Numbered from the stretch's first letter, positions 47,073 to 60,362 are shown. The stretch: 64,000 nucleotides of DNA from Stratiolaelaps scimitus (GCA_019614645.1 JABWDB010000003.1:16825001-16889000); one strand, 5' to 3'. Program-made: numbers and translations. Notes: a model not told the origin generated them from the sequence alone.

Positions 47073-50000
47073 TCTTGCGTTTGGCCCTCCGCCGCCATCA
47101 TCTCCCTCCCATACCCCCGAGATTTAATCTCTTGGCCGGGAAAGCTTGCCGTTCCTTCGAGATTTGGAACTCACTCGCCGGTGCCAAGAGAACGACAGAA
47201 CGACGCGCTATCAGCAGCAGTGTTGTGCGCAGAGCGCCGTACCTGAAGGGCCCTCCTCAGCATGAGGGAGACAGTCAGCTGCAGCCTTTACGACAGCGTC
47301 CGTTTGTCGTTCACCACTGGGCAATATGAACAGGATCGGAACGAGCATATTCACTATTTAAGTACGAGTTGTGCACGTAATGTTTTGACGTGCGAAATAC
47401 TAATAATGAGCTATGCGATCTCGTCCTACTCATAAACGCGGCATTCGAATGAGCACCAGCGTGTAAATAGCGTAGGTATCTGTAACGTCACGAGGGTCCA
47501 GGCCCGCCACCTACTGCCAGAGGCTCGATTGTGTGTTTATCATTTTGTGTTTTACCTATTCGATAAACACTGTTCAAGCAACAGTACGTTTGCCAGCTGC
47601 TATTATTTACTGGCAAACATTGCGTCTTCTCTACAACGAAGCCTTAGCCTCCAGCCATCCGTCTTGAGCCGGCCACCTTTCTCCGTGAGGAGCGCTTGCA
47701 ATCTACGAACACCGAAGAACACCGACTCCTGTCAGACGGCAGTCGTTTCGGCTCGAGCAAGAAACGAGTTGAGTGCTGCCCAGAAACACCGCAACGAAGC
47801 CCAAGGGAACGCCGAACGCAATTATGAGTGCAATGTCGGGACAGGCGTAAAAGGGAGAATGTAGATAAAACCGTCACAAGTGGCAGCGATGAGGCGGGAT
47901 CTCATCGTCGAATACTGCTCACGAGACACCACGTTAGTACCAATACATTTTTCAATTTTCACCGATTCGTTCACTATCGACTCACTGGCTGACTCGCAAC
48001 TCACCCGTCTTGGAGCAAGGGTTTACATGAGCAAACGCTGTAAACGATCGTCAAGATTACGATAGTCGAGAGAAGCACGAGCGTTACTAACATATTTATT
48101 CAGGTTTCAATAATTTGTCACACGTTGACTCGATATTCGCGTGCGTTCGTTTCACACGCGAGTTGCAATTGAGCTGTAGTGTGTTGTGTAAGCTATACGG
48201 TTTGCTTATCAGTATGCATCTATAGTTAGGAATCGGATGGGGGGCAGCAACGAGGAGTTTGCTTAACTACTAGAATATCGTAATCATGACTATCGTTGAC
48301 ACCGTTTGGGGACTTTTTCTGGACTGTGATCGACTATGGGGACCAATACTCAGACCTTCTCTGAATCGTCAGTGATTATGGATCATCCCCGATTTCTGTC
48401 CTTTGCAGAGGGTAGCTGGTCTATTCGGATACATCTCACTCTCGTTTTAGCTATCGTAAGAAGCCTCTCCACAGTGTCCTTAACGTCTCCTTACAGAGAG
48501 ATGCAACATGGAAGTTCCGTCACATACTGCGTGTTAATTCAAGTCCACTTCTTGACGTAGGTGGATTAAACAGTTTCCAATTGACTAGTTGATATGTCTT
48601 CGAAAAATATTCGAATGAAATTCGCTTTTACTTATTACAGTATATTGTGGATAAACAAAACTGCTATTATCGCAGTCTAGTACGAGTATTCCAAAGTATC
48701 AACTAAAGTAATTCAAATCGGTTTGGATCGACGATGATGCTCCTTGATGCAATCAGAGAAAGCACTTATCTTCATTAAGCAACTGCCATCATCCAACCGA
48801 TTGCGACCTTTTGTGTGCCTGAGTTTCAGCCGTCCCTTATAGTAGACTTGCCTTCATTAAGGCTGTTCTAACCATCCTGACAAGAACATCCAACGCAGCC
48901 TAGGCATAGATGTGTGGACCTGTATGCAGATGCAACGATGTGTGGAACTTAAGGGACACCTTGTAAAGGGCTTTGGAAGTCGAGGCGGAGGGTCCCAATA
49001 TCGAAAAGTCTGAATAAGCCTACTCACTGCTTTAGAATAGCATACCCTATATCTAAATGAAGATAGTAACTGTAGAATTCTATGTAGCCAGCGAAATAGG
49101 AGAGAGGCATGAGGCTCTTAACGATATGTTCAACGAACGAAACTTAATGGCAGAACGGAATCTACTGCAATGCGTATGCCGTCTACGCGTTGATCGATCT
49201 ATGCGCCAGCCTAGGCGTCCAAAAGCGTAAGGCCATCAGGAACAGAAACACCTCCTGCACAACAGATATATGGGCGTCGCCCAGCTGCAACGGTGCCACT
49301 TAGAAAGTTTCCTCGAGATTCACCTTTGATGTGAATAATTTCTATCGCTATCGGGGTTCACTATGCAGCTCGTGTATAGGAATTGTGCACATTCTGGTCG
49401 CCTAGACTTGAGATTCTGTTCAGACACTCAAGTTTAACGACACGCGACCATCAGTGGTAACTCCTGATGATATCCTGTCACATTAGATGATTCTTAGATC
49501 ATGTATACTATCACATAAATTCAACCCTCTCTATTCCTCTCTCAACAAGAATTTTCGACTTCGTCCTCAACAGGCCAAAGCCAGTCCGTCATGTTTTGCA
49601 ACGTCAGCCAGGCTCTCCGGGATTAGCTCCACGTCATTGTCAGGGCTACCTAGAGGGCAGACACTCATTCGTGACCACCTCTTTTTCCGAGGCGTCCGAC
49701 CTCTCACATTCGTATGGTTGGGCCTTTTTACCACCCGCTAAAGTCATTCATCTGCCACCTAAAGAACAAAGTCGAGGGGAACACGGGTGGGGGCGTTCTT
49801 CTTCTTTTTCTTCGTGATGAAATCGCAATCGCCATCACCCACCACCACCGCCAACACTATCACTGTTCCAGTGTCCCGTGAGCGAGGAGGCAGCTACATC
49901 TACCGGACCACCGTCACCATGACTCTCACACAGCTCTGAGGTGCCCACCACCGGTGCCGCACCACGTGCAAGCCCCGCAAGCCGTGCTGTGCTGTCGACT

Positions 50001-52360
50001 GTAGATGAGAACAGAGGCGCACCACGAATGACATGGGGTAGGCTGCTCATTGGCGCTGAGCTCTATGGACTTGCAAAATGGGGACGAGTGTGGCCCCGGC
50101 AGAAAGCAGCGCAAGAATCGTCAACGACGACAACGCTGCATGTTCGGCGAGTCCGGGGCGGGCGGGGTCGTGGTGAGGCTTCCTCTGTCTGCGAGTTCTC
50201 TGTGAACGGCATGTGTATGTGTGCGTGTAGCAGTGCTCGTATCACCCAAAATTGGCTTCCAGGAATCATAAAATGTGGACATCCTTGGTTCGCCATACTA
50301 CGGCCTTTACCCCTAAGCGCGCTTGCTCACCCACGACCCTCCTCCTCCCGTCATGGGCCTTGGGGAGGCTGTCCCAGGCCTCTTCCTATGCCGCTTTGCT
50401 CTAATATCTTTCCTCGTGCTCGCCCACCCCTTAGTGGCCCGGCCGAATTCACCACTTAGCACCGGCACTGGCTGCGACTCTCTGCCCTCTGATCGACCTC
50501 TCTCTCTATCTTCCTGGCAGACTCCGACTCCTCCTCTGCCACCATCGCTTGGCCCGTTTCGTCTAGCCATAGCGACTTTGTGACATCCCCGTGCTCCCTG
50601 GCGAGCGCCGAGACAACGATCAGGACCCTATTCATTTTAGTGAGCGACTCCTTTCCTGATGTGGACGCCTTAGAAAGGTCTTTCCCTGGTGAGCTGAACA
50701 GGATCACAACATATATTTTTGCCTAGCGTCGCTCAGAGTTCCAATTTTCAGCTACGGAAATATTACACTTCTGAAAAGCTTCTTAATTAATAAAATAAAA
50801 TTACACAAAGTATCTATCAAAATATTCTTTCGTGGGATGACCTCAGTGTGCGCTAAAAACTATCACCGTTCACGTGTCTTGTAATATTGCCCACGCCGTC
50901 GTGAACCGTTTCGGGCCCAAAGCCGTACCAGTCTCAATATAAGTTTAATTTATTTGAAGTCTATATATGTTTCTATAACTACCATCAATGTAAAGCAAAT
51001 TATGACAGATCTTCCTCGAGTGCAACAGATGATGCGCAACCCTAAGATAATATCACTAGAGATAACACCAGTTTACTCAAGATACAAAATCATTGCCAGG
51101 GGTATCCATGTAGAAACTGAAACCTGGCTCATCTGTGAATCCAGAATGGTTCAATAGTTTTACTTTTAGTATATTATATTTTCGGCAGTTGTACTCGAGG
51201 ATGTTTGTGTCCTTCAAGTATTCAAATATTTGAGTTACAAGATGAAATACAGCAGCGTGAATTCGCTTACGAAGTGAGCGTCTCTTTCTCCGTATCTAAC
51301 TCGCGCAGACGATTTGATGCTGATGATGATGATGTGATCTAATTAGGCGCCTTCTAGAGTCATGATAAAGACACACCCCACCCAAGGAAGGAGCTCGGAG
51401 AAACTCTCGTCTGTCGCAGTTTGATCCTCTCCCGTTACTTTTAGCTCTTCTGGGACAATGTCTTCCTCTCTCCGCTGGCATGTCTATGTCGGCTGTCCTG
51501 TTGAAAACGTTTCCGCCTCTTCGTTTGTGCCATTCGAATCGCCCACATCTGTTGCCGATGCCGTCGACGAATCAACAGCAAATGTAGGTCAGTGGGCTGC
51601 GAAGGCAGCCCTGCGTCGGTTCGCTTTTCTCGGGTCACGGGCAGGGGCGGATTGCCGTGGACTCCGGTCCACACCATGAACCACTCCAAAGGTGACTGCT
51701 TAAAGCGACTAGCCCGGTTTTTTCATCAGCACGTAGACAGAAGCACAGACAGATACCCACAGAGCCGGAGCTAGTCGCTACCGTATGAACACATGATTGC
51801 GTTGAGAGTTCTACTTAACAAGCAAAAGGAACATGATGCCGCCCAAAATGGAGAAGCGATGCGGTAGGCTGTAGCATCTTTACGAGAGCGCCATGTTGAA
51901 TGGAAGTGGGCCGTGCCGGCTATCGGCTCACTTAGGTAATGTTGCTTATATGGGTTGCACCTATATAGGGTGCATGGGGTGTATTAGATTCAAAAATCGG
52001 TATGAGAGCAACTGGACGGAGTTGGGACTTTTTCAGACCGGGGCTACTCCGAGAGAAATTCGTTCTAAGTTTTTTTTTACGCTGAACTCTTCAAGGTGGT
52101 GTGCCCTTTAACACGTTGTATTCCATCCAAGGCGACCTTCTCAACACCGTTCAATGACTCTTCGGACGTCCAGCATACATATAGAACAGTTATGTTGATC
52201 CTTGTCTATGTTCGAGTTTGTCGTACTTCTTCAGGATGATACCCAGCTGCTTGCTAGTACTTCTTGTCCGTGCAGGACACACATCGTCCGCTTCGGCGAA
52301 TCTGCTTTTTTAAGCAGGCCGACTGTCTTTTGGGTCTCAGCTCGAGCTGGCGAATATGCG

Positions 52361-52400
<40 letters not shown>
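52361..52400. repeat. Compound (AC)n-(AT)n microsatellite
   Basis: Eight AC units followed directly by twelve AT units. Confidence 0.95.
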
Positions 52401-52406
<6 letters not shown>

Positions 52407-53017
52407 GTGACGTGCATTCAATTCTTGGGTTTCATCGGTCACCAAACGGACATCGAATCGGTCCAGCGAATCACCGTCGTCCCCGTGAAATGACGACAAT
52501 GACCGTCGAGCCTTCTACTGTTTCGGCAATGGCTGGCGTCAATCGCTGGAAGAAGACGACAAAAAAAAACGACGCGAAATATCGGACCTGCTAAAGCCAG
52601 AGAGAGAGGAGAGAGAGAGTCCCGATGTGTTCCCGGAACTTCTACTCGTCCAAGGTCATCAGGACGAGTCGAGGAATTGGAGTCGCGGCGTGGCAGAAGA
52701 GCCTTTCTTTAATACTACTGTAGATCACATGGGATCGTTACGGGGGGCGCCGGGTCTGCAAGTTCATACAACAAATAATACGGAACGAGAAACCACGAAT
52801 GAGACTTCGGCAGGAAGACCACAGTGGTTCGAAACGCGGCATTATCGAATGAAAGAGTAATCAATATAGTGGGGACGGGAACAGCGGGAACCTGTGATTG
52901 CAGGTTTAAAACGATTTATGATCGAAGCCTCAGCGCAGTGCGTAGCATACGGGTTAACAGTGAATGATGTAGGCTATTGCGTGATTGCATTTGATCATAG
53001 GAAAAAGAATGACATTG

Positions 53018-53185
53018 TCAATCACAAGAAAACTGGTCTATTTTTGAGAGGAGGAACTTTACTTCAAACGCTCGGACACCACCAGAGACATTCCCATCTT
53101 CATAGTGGAATTGCTCTGGCGGTGTTGAGCCGATCCTATATCGAACTGATGAGTACAGAAACTCAAAGTATATGGAACTCTTCAT
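53018..53185 (-). other. Short open frame over dispersed repeat, copy A
   Basis: A complete 55-codon minus-strand frame, ATG preceded by an in-frame TAA. It reads PPEQFHYEDGNVSGGVRAFE and then VKFLLSK over the repeat shared with 58757-58822. The other copy encodes NVYGGVRAFEENFLL in the same phase. The shared phase suggests the ancestral sequence was coding, perhaps part of an unrecognised transposable element or a paralogous exon. The family is unknown to me. A 144-codon frame on the opposite strand (52894-53328) overlaps it, and only one of the two can be meaningful. Confidence 0.3.
53045..53107. repeat. Dispersed direct repeat, copy A
   Basis: About 63 bp, alignable with 58757-58822 with only scattered mismatches and a small indel. 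The shared core is TTCAAACGC-N-CGGACACCACC. Confidence 0.8.
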
Positions 53186-54445
53186 TTAGGACGAGACGCA
53201 TTGCCACATGCGCAGCTGTGGATACCTTCTATCGAAATTCAAGTAAACTACCAGTTTACAGAGTTTATCGTTATTTAATCTTTACATTGATAACGTATTA
53301 CATAATTTTTGTGGTGATTATATCATGATTATATCACTATGATATCGAACCTCTTACATCCAACATGGTACGTTCTCCAGGGCGTTGTTCAAGGCGTCAC
53401 TTTTTGCCACGCTCGCTTAGTTCGCGCTCTTATTCGGCTTTCAAATCTCGTCCTCGAACAGCTGACAGTCCACACTTATATAGTAGTATAGGGAGTACGG
53501 TGTTTTCCACGGCCAGGCGTGGCTGTTACTACGATACTGTCCCCAGTAGTGGACATCGAATGGTGGGATTCGTCCGATTCGATATTCGCCTCTCCATTTT
53601 TCACAGTTCCCGCCTGCCTCCGCACGGCTGTCGTCATCGCGACGAGACAGTAACACCGAATATCGCTTTTCCCCTGCGCCCATTTACCCCCGGCGGCCGC
53701 GCAATCTCTTCTCACACCCTCGTAGCTACATGTTGGAGTGCGCGGCGCGGCCGCTCTCGCCGCTATAGTTTCATTTTGTCCGCAAGCAAGGCGAATTCAA
53801 TTACATCTCGTCATTCCCCAATTCTCAGTGAGCGGCTGGCCGTGCGGCCGTAGTGTTTCTGAATCGATTTCGCTCCTGCTGTTTCGTTTTTTTTTTTCAT
53901 TTGATATTAGACTTAGCTGACGTACGACAAGTGCTCGAGTCGGTCACTAGCCGGTGGTGCACAGGTGTGGTATCCACCTACATTCCTTGTTATGGCTATA
54001 TTGGGTCATAACAGCTCGCATCTACATATAACGCTCGTATAAATCGTGTCATGCAGTTTGACACAGTGGACAGTGTACATCGAGCGTTCATTCGTGAGGC
54101 GGCTGAATATGTTTGACCACCGTTCTCGCACGAGGCTGCCAGCCGAGCAACGTCAGCCGCAATTAATTTCATATCTGTTCATGCAGAGCTAGTCAACTGA
54201 CCATGACTCTGCCAAATACTTCTTCCGTACAGCGGCTCGTTTATGTGCCCGCTTCTTCCCAGTTCGAGTATACGTCTAAAGTGCGACAGGCATGTTAAGT
54301 TCTTGAATGAACCGAGAGGTTGTGATACGCCTAACGCGTGTTTCAAGTGAAACAAAACTGCATTCGTATCTCAGTGTAAGAGCGAGTCACCGTTTAACAC
54401 CGCCACTGACCATCGCTGCCTGCCCTATCACGGTGTTTAAGCTGT

Positions 54446-54480
54446 CTCTCCCTCCCTCCCTCCCTCCTTCCCTCTCTCCC
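54446..54480. repeat. (CTCC)n microsatellite
   Basis: About six CTCC units with flanking imperfect pyrimidine repeats; the plus strand is purely pyrimidine. Confidence 0.95.
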
Positions 54481-56000
54481 TTTATCTCAATATCATTAAT
54501 TGTCGCAGCAGCAGAGGCCAACATGGAATAGCATATGCATCTTGGTGACCATCACAATCAGCATTATCGGCAGTAGCAGCAGCGGCTTTAGAATCATTGT
54601 CCATGTCGTCCTAAAGGGCTGCCATCACCAGCGTAGTGACTGTGGTCTCATCTCTGCGCCTGCTCGCCCGGCCGAGGTATGCGCCTACTATTCGCCGACT
54701 ACTCCGTGCTCTTCGCTGGCTTGCCTTCCCGTCCTCTGTACGCCGCTGCTGTGTGGTGAGGTTCCAGGAATCGTCGGCGAACAATCGCCGGACGCGCTTT
54801 GTCGACTTTGGCGACTTCCTCATCTCTGTCAGCCCTCAACACCTCTGACTTTGCTATCACCTCCTTCCTCAGTTGCTCTTCAGAGCCGTCGTCAGAGCCG
54901 TCTGCTCGACCCCCTCCGAAAATGAAGTCGCTCGACGCCCCGTGTCGACCAGTTCATATACATACACGCAGCGCGCTCTTCTCTCTCGGCCAACGAGACT
55001 CGTAAATGGGTTTGTCTACTTCTCAAAGCTTCGACGTTGTTAGTGCGCTTCGTGTCGCCATCGCGAGAGCGCGCAAACCCGACGACGACGACAACACCCG
55101 GACAGGCGCGGCACAGAGGAGCATCTCCGAATTTCATCGGCAAACACTGAGTTACGCGCTCCGTATTCGCCCCCTCTCGCTCGGGGTATTTTGGCTTGCC
55201 GAAAATGCCGCTCGTTCAGCCTACCGCTGCAACTCGAGGAATCCGTGAGGAGAACGGCATACCCGACAGGATCAATTCAAAATAGAGCAGCCAGATAAGG
55301 CATCCTGGACATCGAGCAGATAGGCTACCAACATGGCTGGCCAGGTGACGGCAGAACACAGCGGGCAGTTGTCTATTGTGTGGTATCACTGGTGTGGCAA
55401 ATTCGCCCGACGTCTGTTAGCCGGGATGGCGGTAGCAGTGACTCAGGCTGCCTGCGCGACACGACGACGCTGTTCGGCCATAGGAAAAGATGAAAAGACC
55501 GACTAGTGCCTTGACTATGATGACACACTGCCTGTGAAGAGGGAGCATTTATTTTTTTGCCTCCGCCCGATGTTTCGGGGAGTAGGAGGTCTGCTGTTTC
55601 CCTGGCAAAAGAACATCAGTGGTGTCTAGCTCTTCCTCCCATCTTGTGTCTATTGACTGTTCGTGTTTGTGTGCATCAGACTCCTAGCGAAGACACGCTG
55701 ACGCGGTAGACGTGGTTCTGGGAAGTCTCCAGTCTTTCACAGTCGTTCAGCTCGTCGGGCAGCCAGGCATACAGCTAGCTCACTTACAATGTCCCTCCCT
55801 TCGCAGCCTTTCTTCGAGCTGCCTCCTCAATGACCGACGATTGACGTTTGACAGGGACAGGCGATTTTCAGATGAGATTTCACCCACTCGAGATTTTGAG
55901 CTGTGTAATAATATTTCGCCTATACTATATAGGTTACCCTGCATAAAAGTACTGCCGTCTCGAAACGCTACATATAGTTACAGTCGAGTCGATTTAAAAC

Positions 56001-56026
56001 ATACATATATATATATATATATATAT
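56001..56026. repeat. (AT)n microsatellite
   Basis: About twelve AT units. Confidence 0.95.
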
Positions 56027-57579
56027 TGAAACGCAAATGCGGAAATACTGACAATCTCGTTCATGTACTATTTATTTATTTACCACTTGTGTGCGTGCAG
56101 CTTCCGCGTGTCGCGATCCCACCTCGTCGTTGTTCCTTCTTCGCGGCGGATAAATCCTCATACATCTTTTTCTCTGTCTCACAGATTCTATCATCTATAG
56201 ACAAGGGTCCAGCCACTCTTTATCTCACTACGTGGTCCCACCTATCTCTCCCTCTCTCGCTCTGGCTGTCTCACTCTCTCAATTGCTCGACTGGTTCGTA
56301 TCCGCAGACGGCTGGTACCCAGCTCCCAGCGATGATATCATAAATTCGAGAACTGCGCATCATCACTATTTGACCGCCTGGCTTCGCTCGATATTGACTC
56401 GGCGGGCGGCTGGCCGATCACTGGGTGTGGTGGAGCTATCCGAAGACACTCCTTCATCATTATGAAACAGGGTTCCGAAGAACGAGACGAAGCGATCTAA
56501 GGCGAGGAGTGCGAGTTGTTAAAGATCAGTGCCCCAGTGATCAGCGCGATCCAATAACTAGCGTAGTGAGCCCACTCACTCACAGTCCATTGCGTTCGCC
56601 CGCCGCGGCTGGTTAGGCAGGCTTTGGCTTTGTAGAAATTGGCGGATTGAACAACATATTAATAATAATAATAACGATATCAAAAAATGTGAAACATAAC
56701 AACGATATTTCGAGAGATAAAGATCTCACTCTATTCAGCAAGGCAGTTAGTTTGGGCTTGCGAGTGCTGAACTCAAACCGGGCGTTCACATAAATGACGA
56801 TTGAATGGTCGCCACTGTCGATACTATGCCGGAGCTGCTACAGTTTGTTAGCACCGTTGAATGCACAAATGCTCCTGAATCGTTTAACAATAGTCCTGAT
56901 TGTCGTGGAAAATCGGGGATGAAATCATACCAACATTGAGACCAGTCCAAAAAACATACTTCAGCAAGCGCGCTACATCATTGGTTTACAGTAAATTGGC
57001 CGAAAAGTGAAATATCTAAGGCTGCCAGGTTCGCGTTCGGTGGTAGTGAAACCATTAATAGAAATAAATGTACTATTATACTATATATCTGTCTATATAT
57101 ATATCTGGTTATATCTGTCTAACCATTTTTCCACGCGTATACTGAATCAAATAATTGGTCCGATTGGTTAAGACGTTTCGTAAACATTACTGACTATATC
57201 GTTAGTTCTTTATACGAATGTGTACACATTTCACACCTAAACGTATACGCAATAGGTATGTTAATCATTGTATATTTTATGCATTTCTGTCCCTCGTCCA
57301 CCCCAAGTGGAGTTTCAGAAGAAGACCTTCGTAAGGAACCTACCGGACATCTGGATTTTCTTGTATAGGGTGTTTCCGGCAACCCAGGCCTGCTTCGGTT
57401 CTTATCCACTTCTGTCTACTGAACTTGCTTGAAGGCCAAGCCTTATTGTCACCTTTCCCCGTTCGAAAGGCCGCTATGTCAGCTTTCTTCCCCCCTTACA
57501 TAGGGATCAGTGCACACGCATGCCGATAACAATGATATCAATGCATGCAGAAGTAGACAGATATGAACAATGTATCCAT

Positions 57580-57600
57580 ATTATTATTATTATTATTATA
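57580..57600. repeat. (TTA)n microsatellite
   Basis: About seven TTA units. Confidence 0.95.
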
Positions 57601-58039
57601 TAACAGATGCGCAGCAGTGTTTTGAAACTATGCTTCAAAAACAATTTTTTCCAAAATAGTTTTAGATGATAGTAATTGGAGCAGGTCGATTTTAGTCGTT
57701 GATTGAAGCTGTGGACCACTATTTTGGTACTTCAATTTTTTTTTAGCCACTGCTCGAAACAGCTCACTCGTCATCTGTTCAATAAGCTGGAGTATTCGGG
57801 CGGAATGTTGCCCATTTGGTCCGCACTTCAGCTATGAAGTTATAACAGCCATACTATATAAGTGATATAATCGTTCAATACTACAACACATCGTATCGTG
57901 CCTAGTGCGTCTATTACACGCTGTTCGATGGTGACTGTGTGATTCATGAATTGTATTGAACTTGAGAGAAAGTCACCTGTACCCGTCCGTAACATGCTTT
58001 GGCAGGTCTTTGCGCAGATAATTGCGCGGACTTCAGTAA

Positions 58040-58657
58040 TTAGGGTGGGTATGATATGAAGGAAGGCTTGTTAAAACAAAAAGCTTTATCTAAGCTGTCT
58101 GACGCCATCGAGTTGCCCCGGGGTTGGCATCGTCTGCAAACACTGCCCAACTTACAGCAGCTCGCTGGCTCGTCCGTTAAAAAATAACAGCGCTGGTCAC
58201 TAGGATTAGGATGCACTTCCACATATCCTCCACAATCTGCCTCTTTCTCTCTCTCTGTGTATTTGCTTATTCCGACCCCCCCCCCCCCATGGACAAATCC
58301 GAGCGCACGAGCAGCCCCTGTTACACAGATACTCGTCCGTCGTCTCCCAATAATAGGTTTTTCTACATCGTCGACTGTGAGCAATTCAGTCACCCAGGCT
58401 GTGGTCAACTTGCCGGGAAGTTCCTTTACAGTCATAATCTCTTCAGCTACCCTAACGTGTAAACGACACGTTGTCACATTAAGTATCCACATGCGGTCGA
58501 CATCTCTCGTATTGGCCGCACAGTCACCTTATTATTTTACTTCGCTCACTTCCATGTTGACTGTGAGAAGGCCCTCATCTGCCGTTCGATTCCCTGCCGG
58601 TTCAGGATTCGAAAGACAACAAAATAGACCCTGTCCCATCGGCACCGTCCTGGCCAT
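58040..58657 (-). pseudogene. Open minus-strand frame with tandem stops, unidentified
   Basis: From an ATG at 58657 the minus strand is open for 41 codons (MARTVPMGQGLFCCLS...), meets two adjacent TAA codons (58529-58534), and stays open in the same phase for about 160 more codons. That part includes RDVDRMWILNV, TVKELPGKLTTAWVTELL and VDDVEKPIIGRRRTS. The composition is protein-like up to a C13 run at 58276-58288, which would encode polyglycine. No family is recognised. A 150-codon plus-strand frame overlaps it. It is either a decayed coding sequence or a chance frame; repeat copy B lies 100 bp upstream in the same orientation. Confidence 0.15.
58276..58288. repeat. C13 homopolymer
   Basis: Thirteen consecutive cytosines on the plus strand. 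Confidence 0.9.
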
Positions 58658-58756
58658 TTACCTCCGCATGACTCTCATATTCTCTTTGTGGCATCATCGT
58701 AGCATATGACGGGCAGCGCGCTCGTTCCCTGGTCGACCTTAAACTTTTTGTTTGAG

Positions 58757-58822
58757 AGAGAGGAGGAAATTTTCTTCAAACGCACGGACACCACCATAGA
58801 CATTACAATCTCCATGAAAGTG
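58757..58822. repeat. Dispersed direct repeat, copy B
   Basis: Aligns with 53045-53107 in the same orientation. Similarity extends weakly another 25-30 bases beyond 58822 (TCAACCCCCC against TCAACACCGCC on the minus strand). The minus-strand frame reads DCNVYGGVRAFEENFLL and ends at a TAA (58739-58741). Confidence 0.8.
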
Positions 58823-59924
58823 GGCCGATCTAGTGCAGGGGGGTTGACGTGGATGACAAAGCGCCTCTGCCTGCTAAAACCATCCTCTGCTGAGAGTGTA
58901 TCTTTTCGACCTTAAACTGCTTCGATTGCGTTGCATATCGGCTGCCATCGCCTCGCTCCTCAACGGCATTCATCGTATGCAGATTTCTCCCGCTGGATGG
59001 TTGACTCCCTAACTGTTTGTAGCTGTCTGGCCAGTCTATCTGGTCTGTGTCTCTGTCTGCCGTCGTCTGACATTACTTCCTGTTGCCCCCCCTCTGACCG
59101 AAATACGCGATGGGCAAAAATGTACGGAAGGGCCGTGCTTAATCCTGACACATCAGTTTGTACTGGAGCGAGGAAGGAGGCTCGCTATTGCTCTCCCGCT
59201 ATCGCTACCTGCGCCTATCCTGCGATGCTCTGTAATGCCTCCGCACGGAGGTGGTGATCCGCTTTTCGCGGAACGAAAAGTACTTGCCACCCGGTACGCG
59301 GATCGCACGTGTAAACTCAGTGCTGCTGTTATGTTGTTTCCTAGCAAATCTACTAGATCTGATCAACATCTCGTTCGATGCTGCTGCTGCGATTTTGTAC
59401 AGCCAAGGGGCAGCAGCGATGCGCTGCTGTTGCTGCTACTAGACGCGCTATCGAACCTGAGCCGCTTCACCATTCCACGAAACGCCACGAAGTGATGACG
59501 GCAGACCTTCATATGCGTCCATACAATCGATCGGCGGACCCCTCTACAGCGCGGATAAAGCTCTCTACGACATCATTAGAATATAGTACCTGATATTTAC
59601 ATACAGGCTTGCGTACAATAGATGACGTCGATATCGCTGTAGGTCTGTATACACCGAGAAGTTCAGTGGTCCCGCGGTGGGATGATCTCCGTGACCTTCG
59701 GGTACTTTTGCGAGGTACGGTAGCATGTCTTCTATCTAGCCAGTGATCTGTCACGTGTCGTGGAGCAGAGCGTCATCGTAGCACGTACACTACTGAACGA
59801 GTTCGACAAATTAAACGCCGACAGGTAGTGGGCGCAACGGTGCTCTGGTTGAGCGGTAATGTCTTATTAGTTACTGCATTGTTTTGCCTCTAACGCTCTT
59901 CTGAATCACCTTGAACGCGCATGC
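58823..59924. other. Non-coding stretch, no gene recognised
   Basis: Anonymous frames up to 108 codons on both strands, with short CTG runs near 59380-59450. No domain recognised. Confidence 0.5.
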
Positions 59925-59995
59925 ACCCTGTGGAGCTCGAACCGGAGACCTAATGGCTCCAAGTGCCGAGCGTTGCCCCCACGCCATGCCGGTGG
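59925..59995 (-). repeat. tRNA-derived SINE-like head with A and B boxes
   Basis: On the minus strand GGCATGGCGTGGGGGCAACG begins an A-box-like region, GGCACTTGGAGCCAT follows, and CCGGTTCGAGCTCC (59936-59949) is a close B-box match (GGTTCGANTCC consensus). Spacing is tRNA-like. No convincing anticodon arm or acceptor stem is seen, so it is a SINE head or tRNA pseudogene. Its A-box half recurs at 5946-5990, 54 kb away, which favours a dispersed family. Confidence 0.5.
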
Positions 59996-60362
59996 CCTAC
60001 ATGTACAATACAAGTGGATCCGCACTGCTAGGTGCCCTATCCAGCATTTGGCCAGCCGGCCAAATGAGGCCTAATCGTAATTCGATAATGTGTAAACATT
60101 TTGTCCACATTTACACTGATCCTTGAGCGCCACCCCACTCGCTCTGATGTTACATGCCGCTGACATATCCCGGCTGGCACTCAGCTCTAAGCCACGGTGT
60201 AAGTACGACTAGTGTATGAAGCTAGCTGTTCCAACCATCGCTGCACTCGCTCCGACCCGCTCGCACAGATGTAGTGGGTGCTCAAGACCCGAATGGGCCA
60301 ATACTCCTGTAAAACCCATATCGAGACCCATTCTTAACCGAATGCCCGCTTAAGCCAGTTCC

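Larger units (their letters stand above)
47028..53017. other. Non-coding stretch, no gene recognised
   Basis: Short repeats are (CTG)n at 47058-47072 and (AC)n-(AT)n at 52361-52400. The GC-rich part at 49800-50580 holds overlapping frames up to 172 codons on both strands with no domain. Positions 48550-49480 and 50740-51250 lack even moderate open frames apart from one of 67 codons. Confidence 0.5.
53186..58039. other. Non-coding stretch, no gene recognised
   Basis: Simple repeats are (CTCC)n at 54446-54480, (AT)n at 56001-56026 and (TTA)n at 57580-57600. GC-rich parts (53400-53850 and 54600-55250) carry overlapping anonymous frames up to 162 codons on both strands. Positions 56640-57180 and 57720-58030 are AT-rich and free of notable frames. 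Confidence 0.5.

Noticed and set aside
49941..50459. 172-codon plus-strand open frame as a gene
   Set aside because: Overlaps open frames on the opposite strand, its composition is driven by GC-rich and pyrimidine-rich sequence, and there is no recognisable motif.
52894..53328. 144-codon plus-strand frame with a hydrophobic C terminus
   Set aside because: Part of it is antisense to the dispersed repeat, whose conserved phase is on the other strand. The hydrophobic end comes from AT-rich sequence.
53365..53853. 162-codon plus-strand open frame as a gene
   Set aside because: Serine/arginine-rich translation with no domain; overlapped by minus-strand frames.
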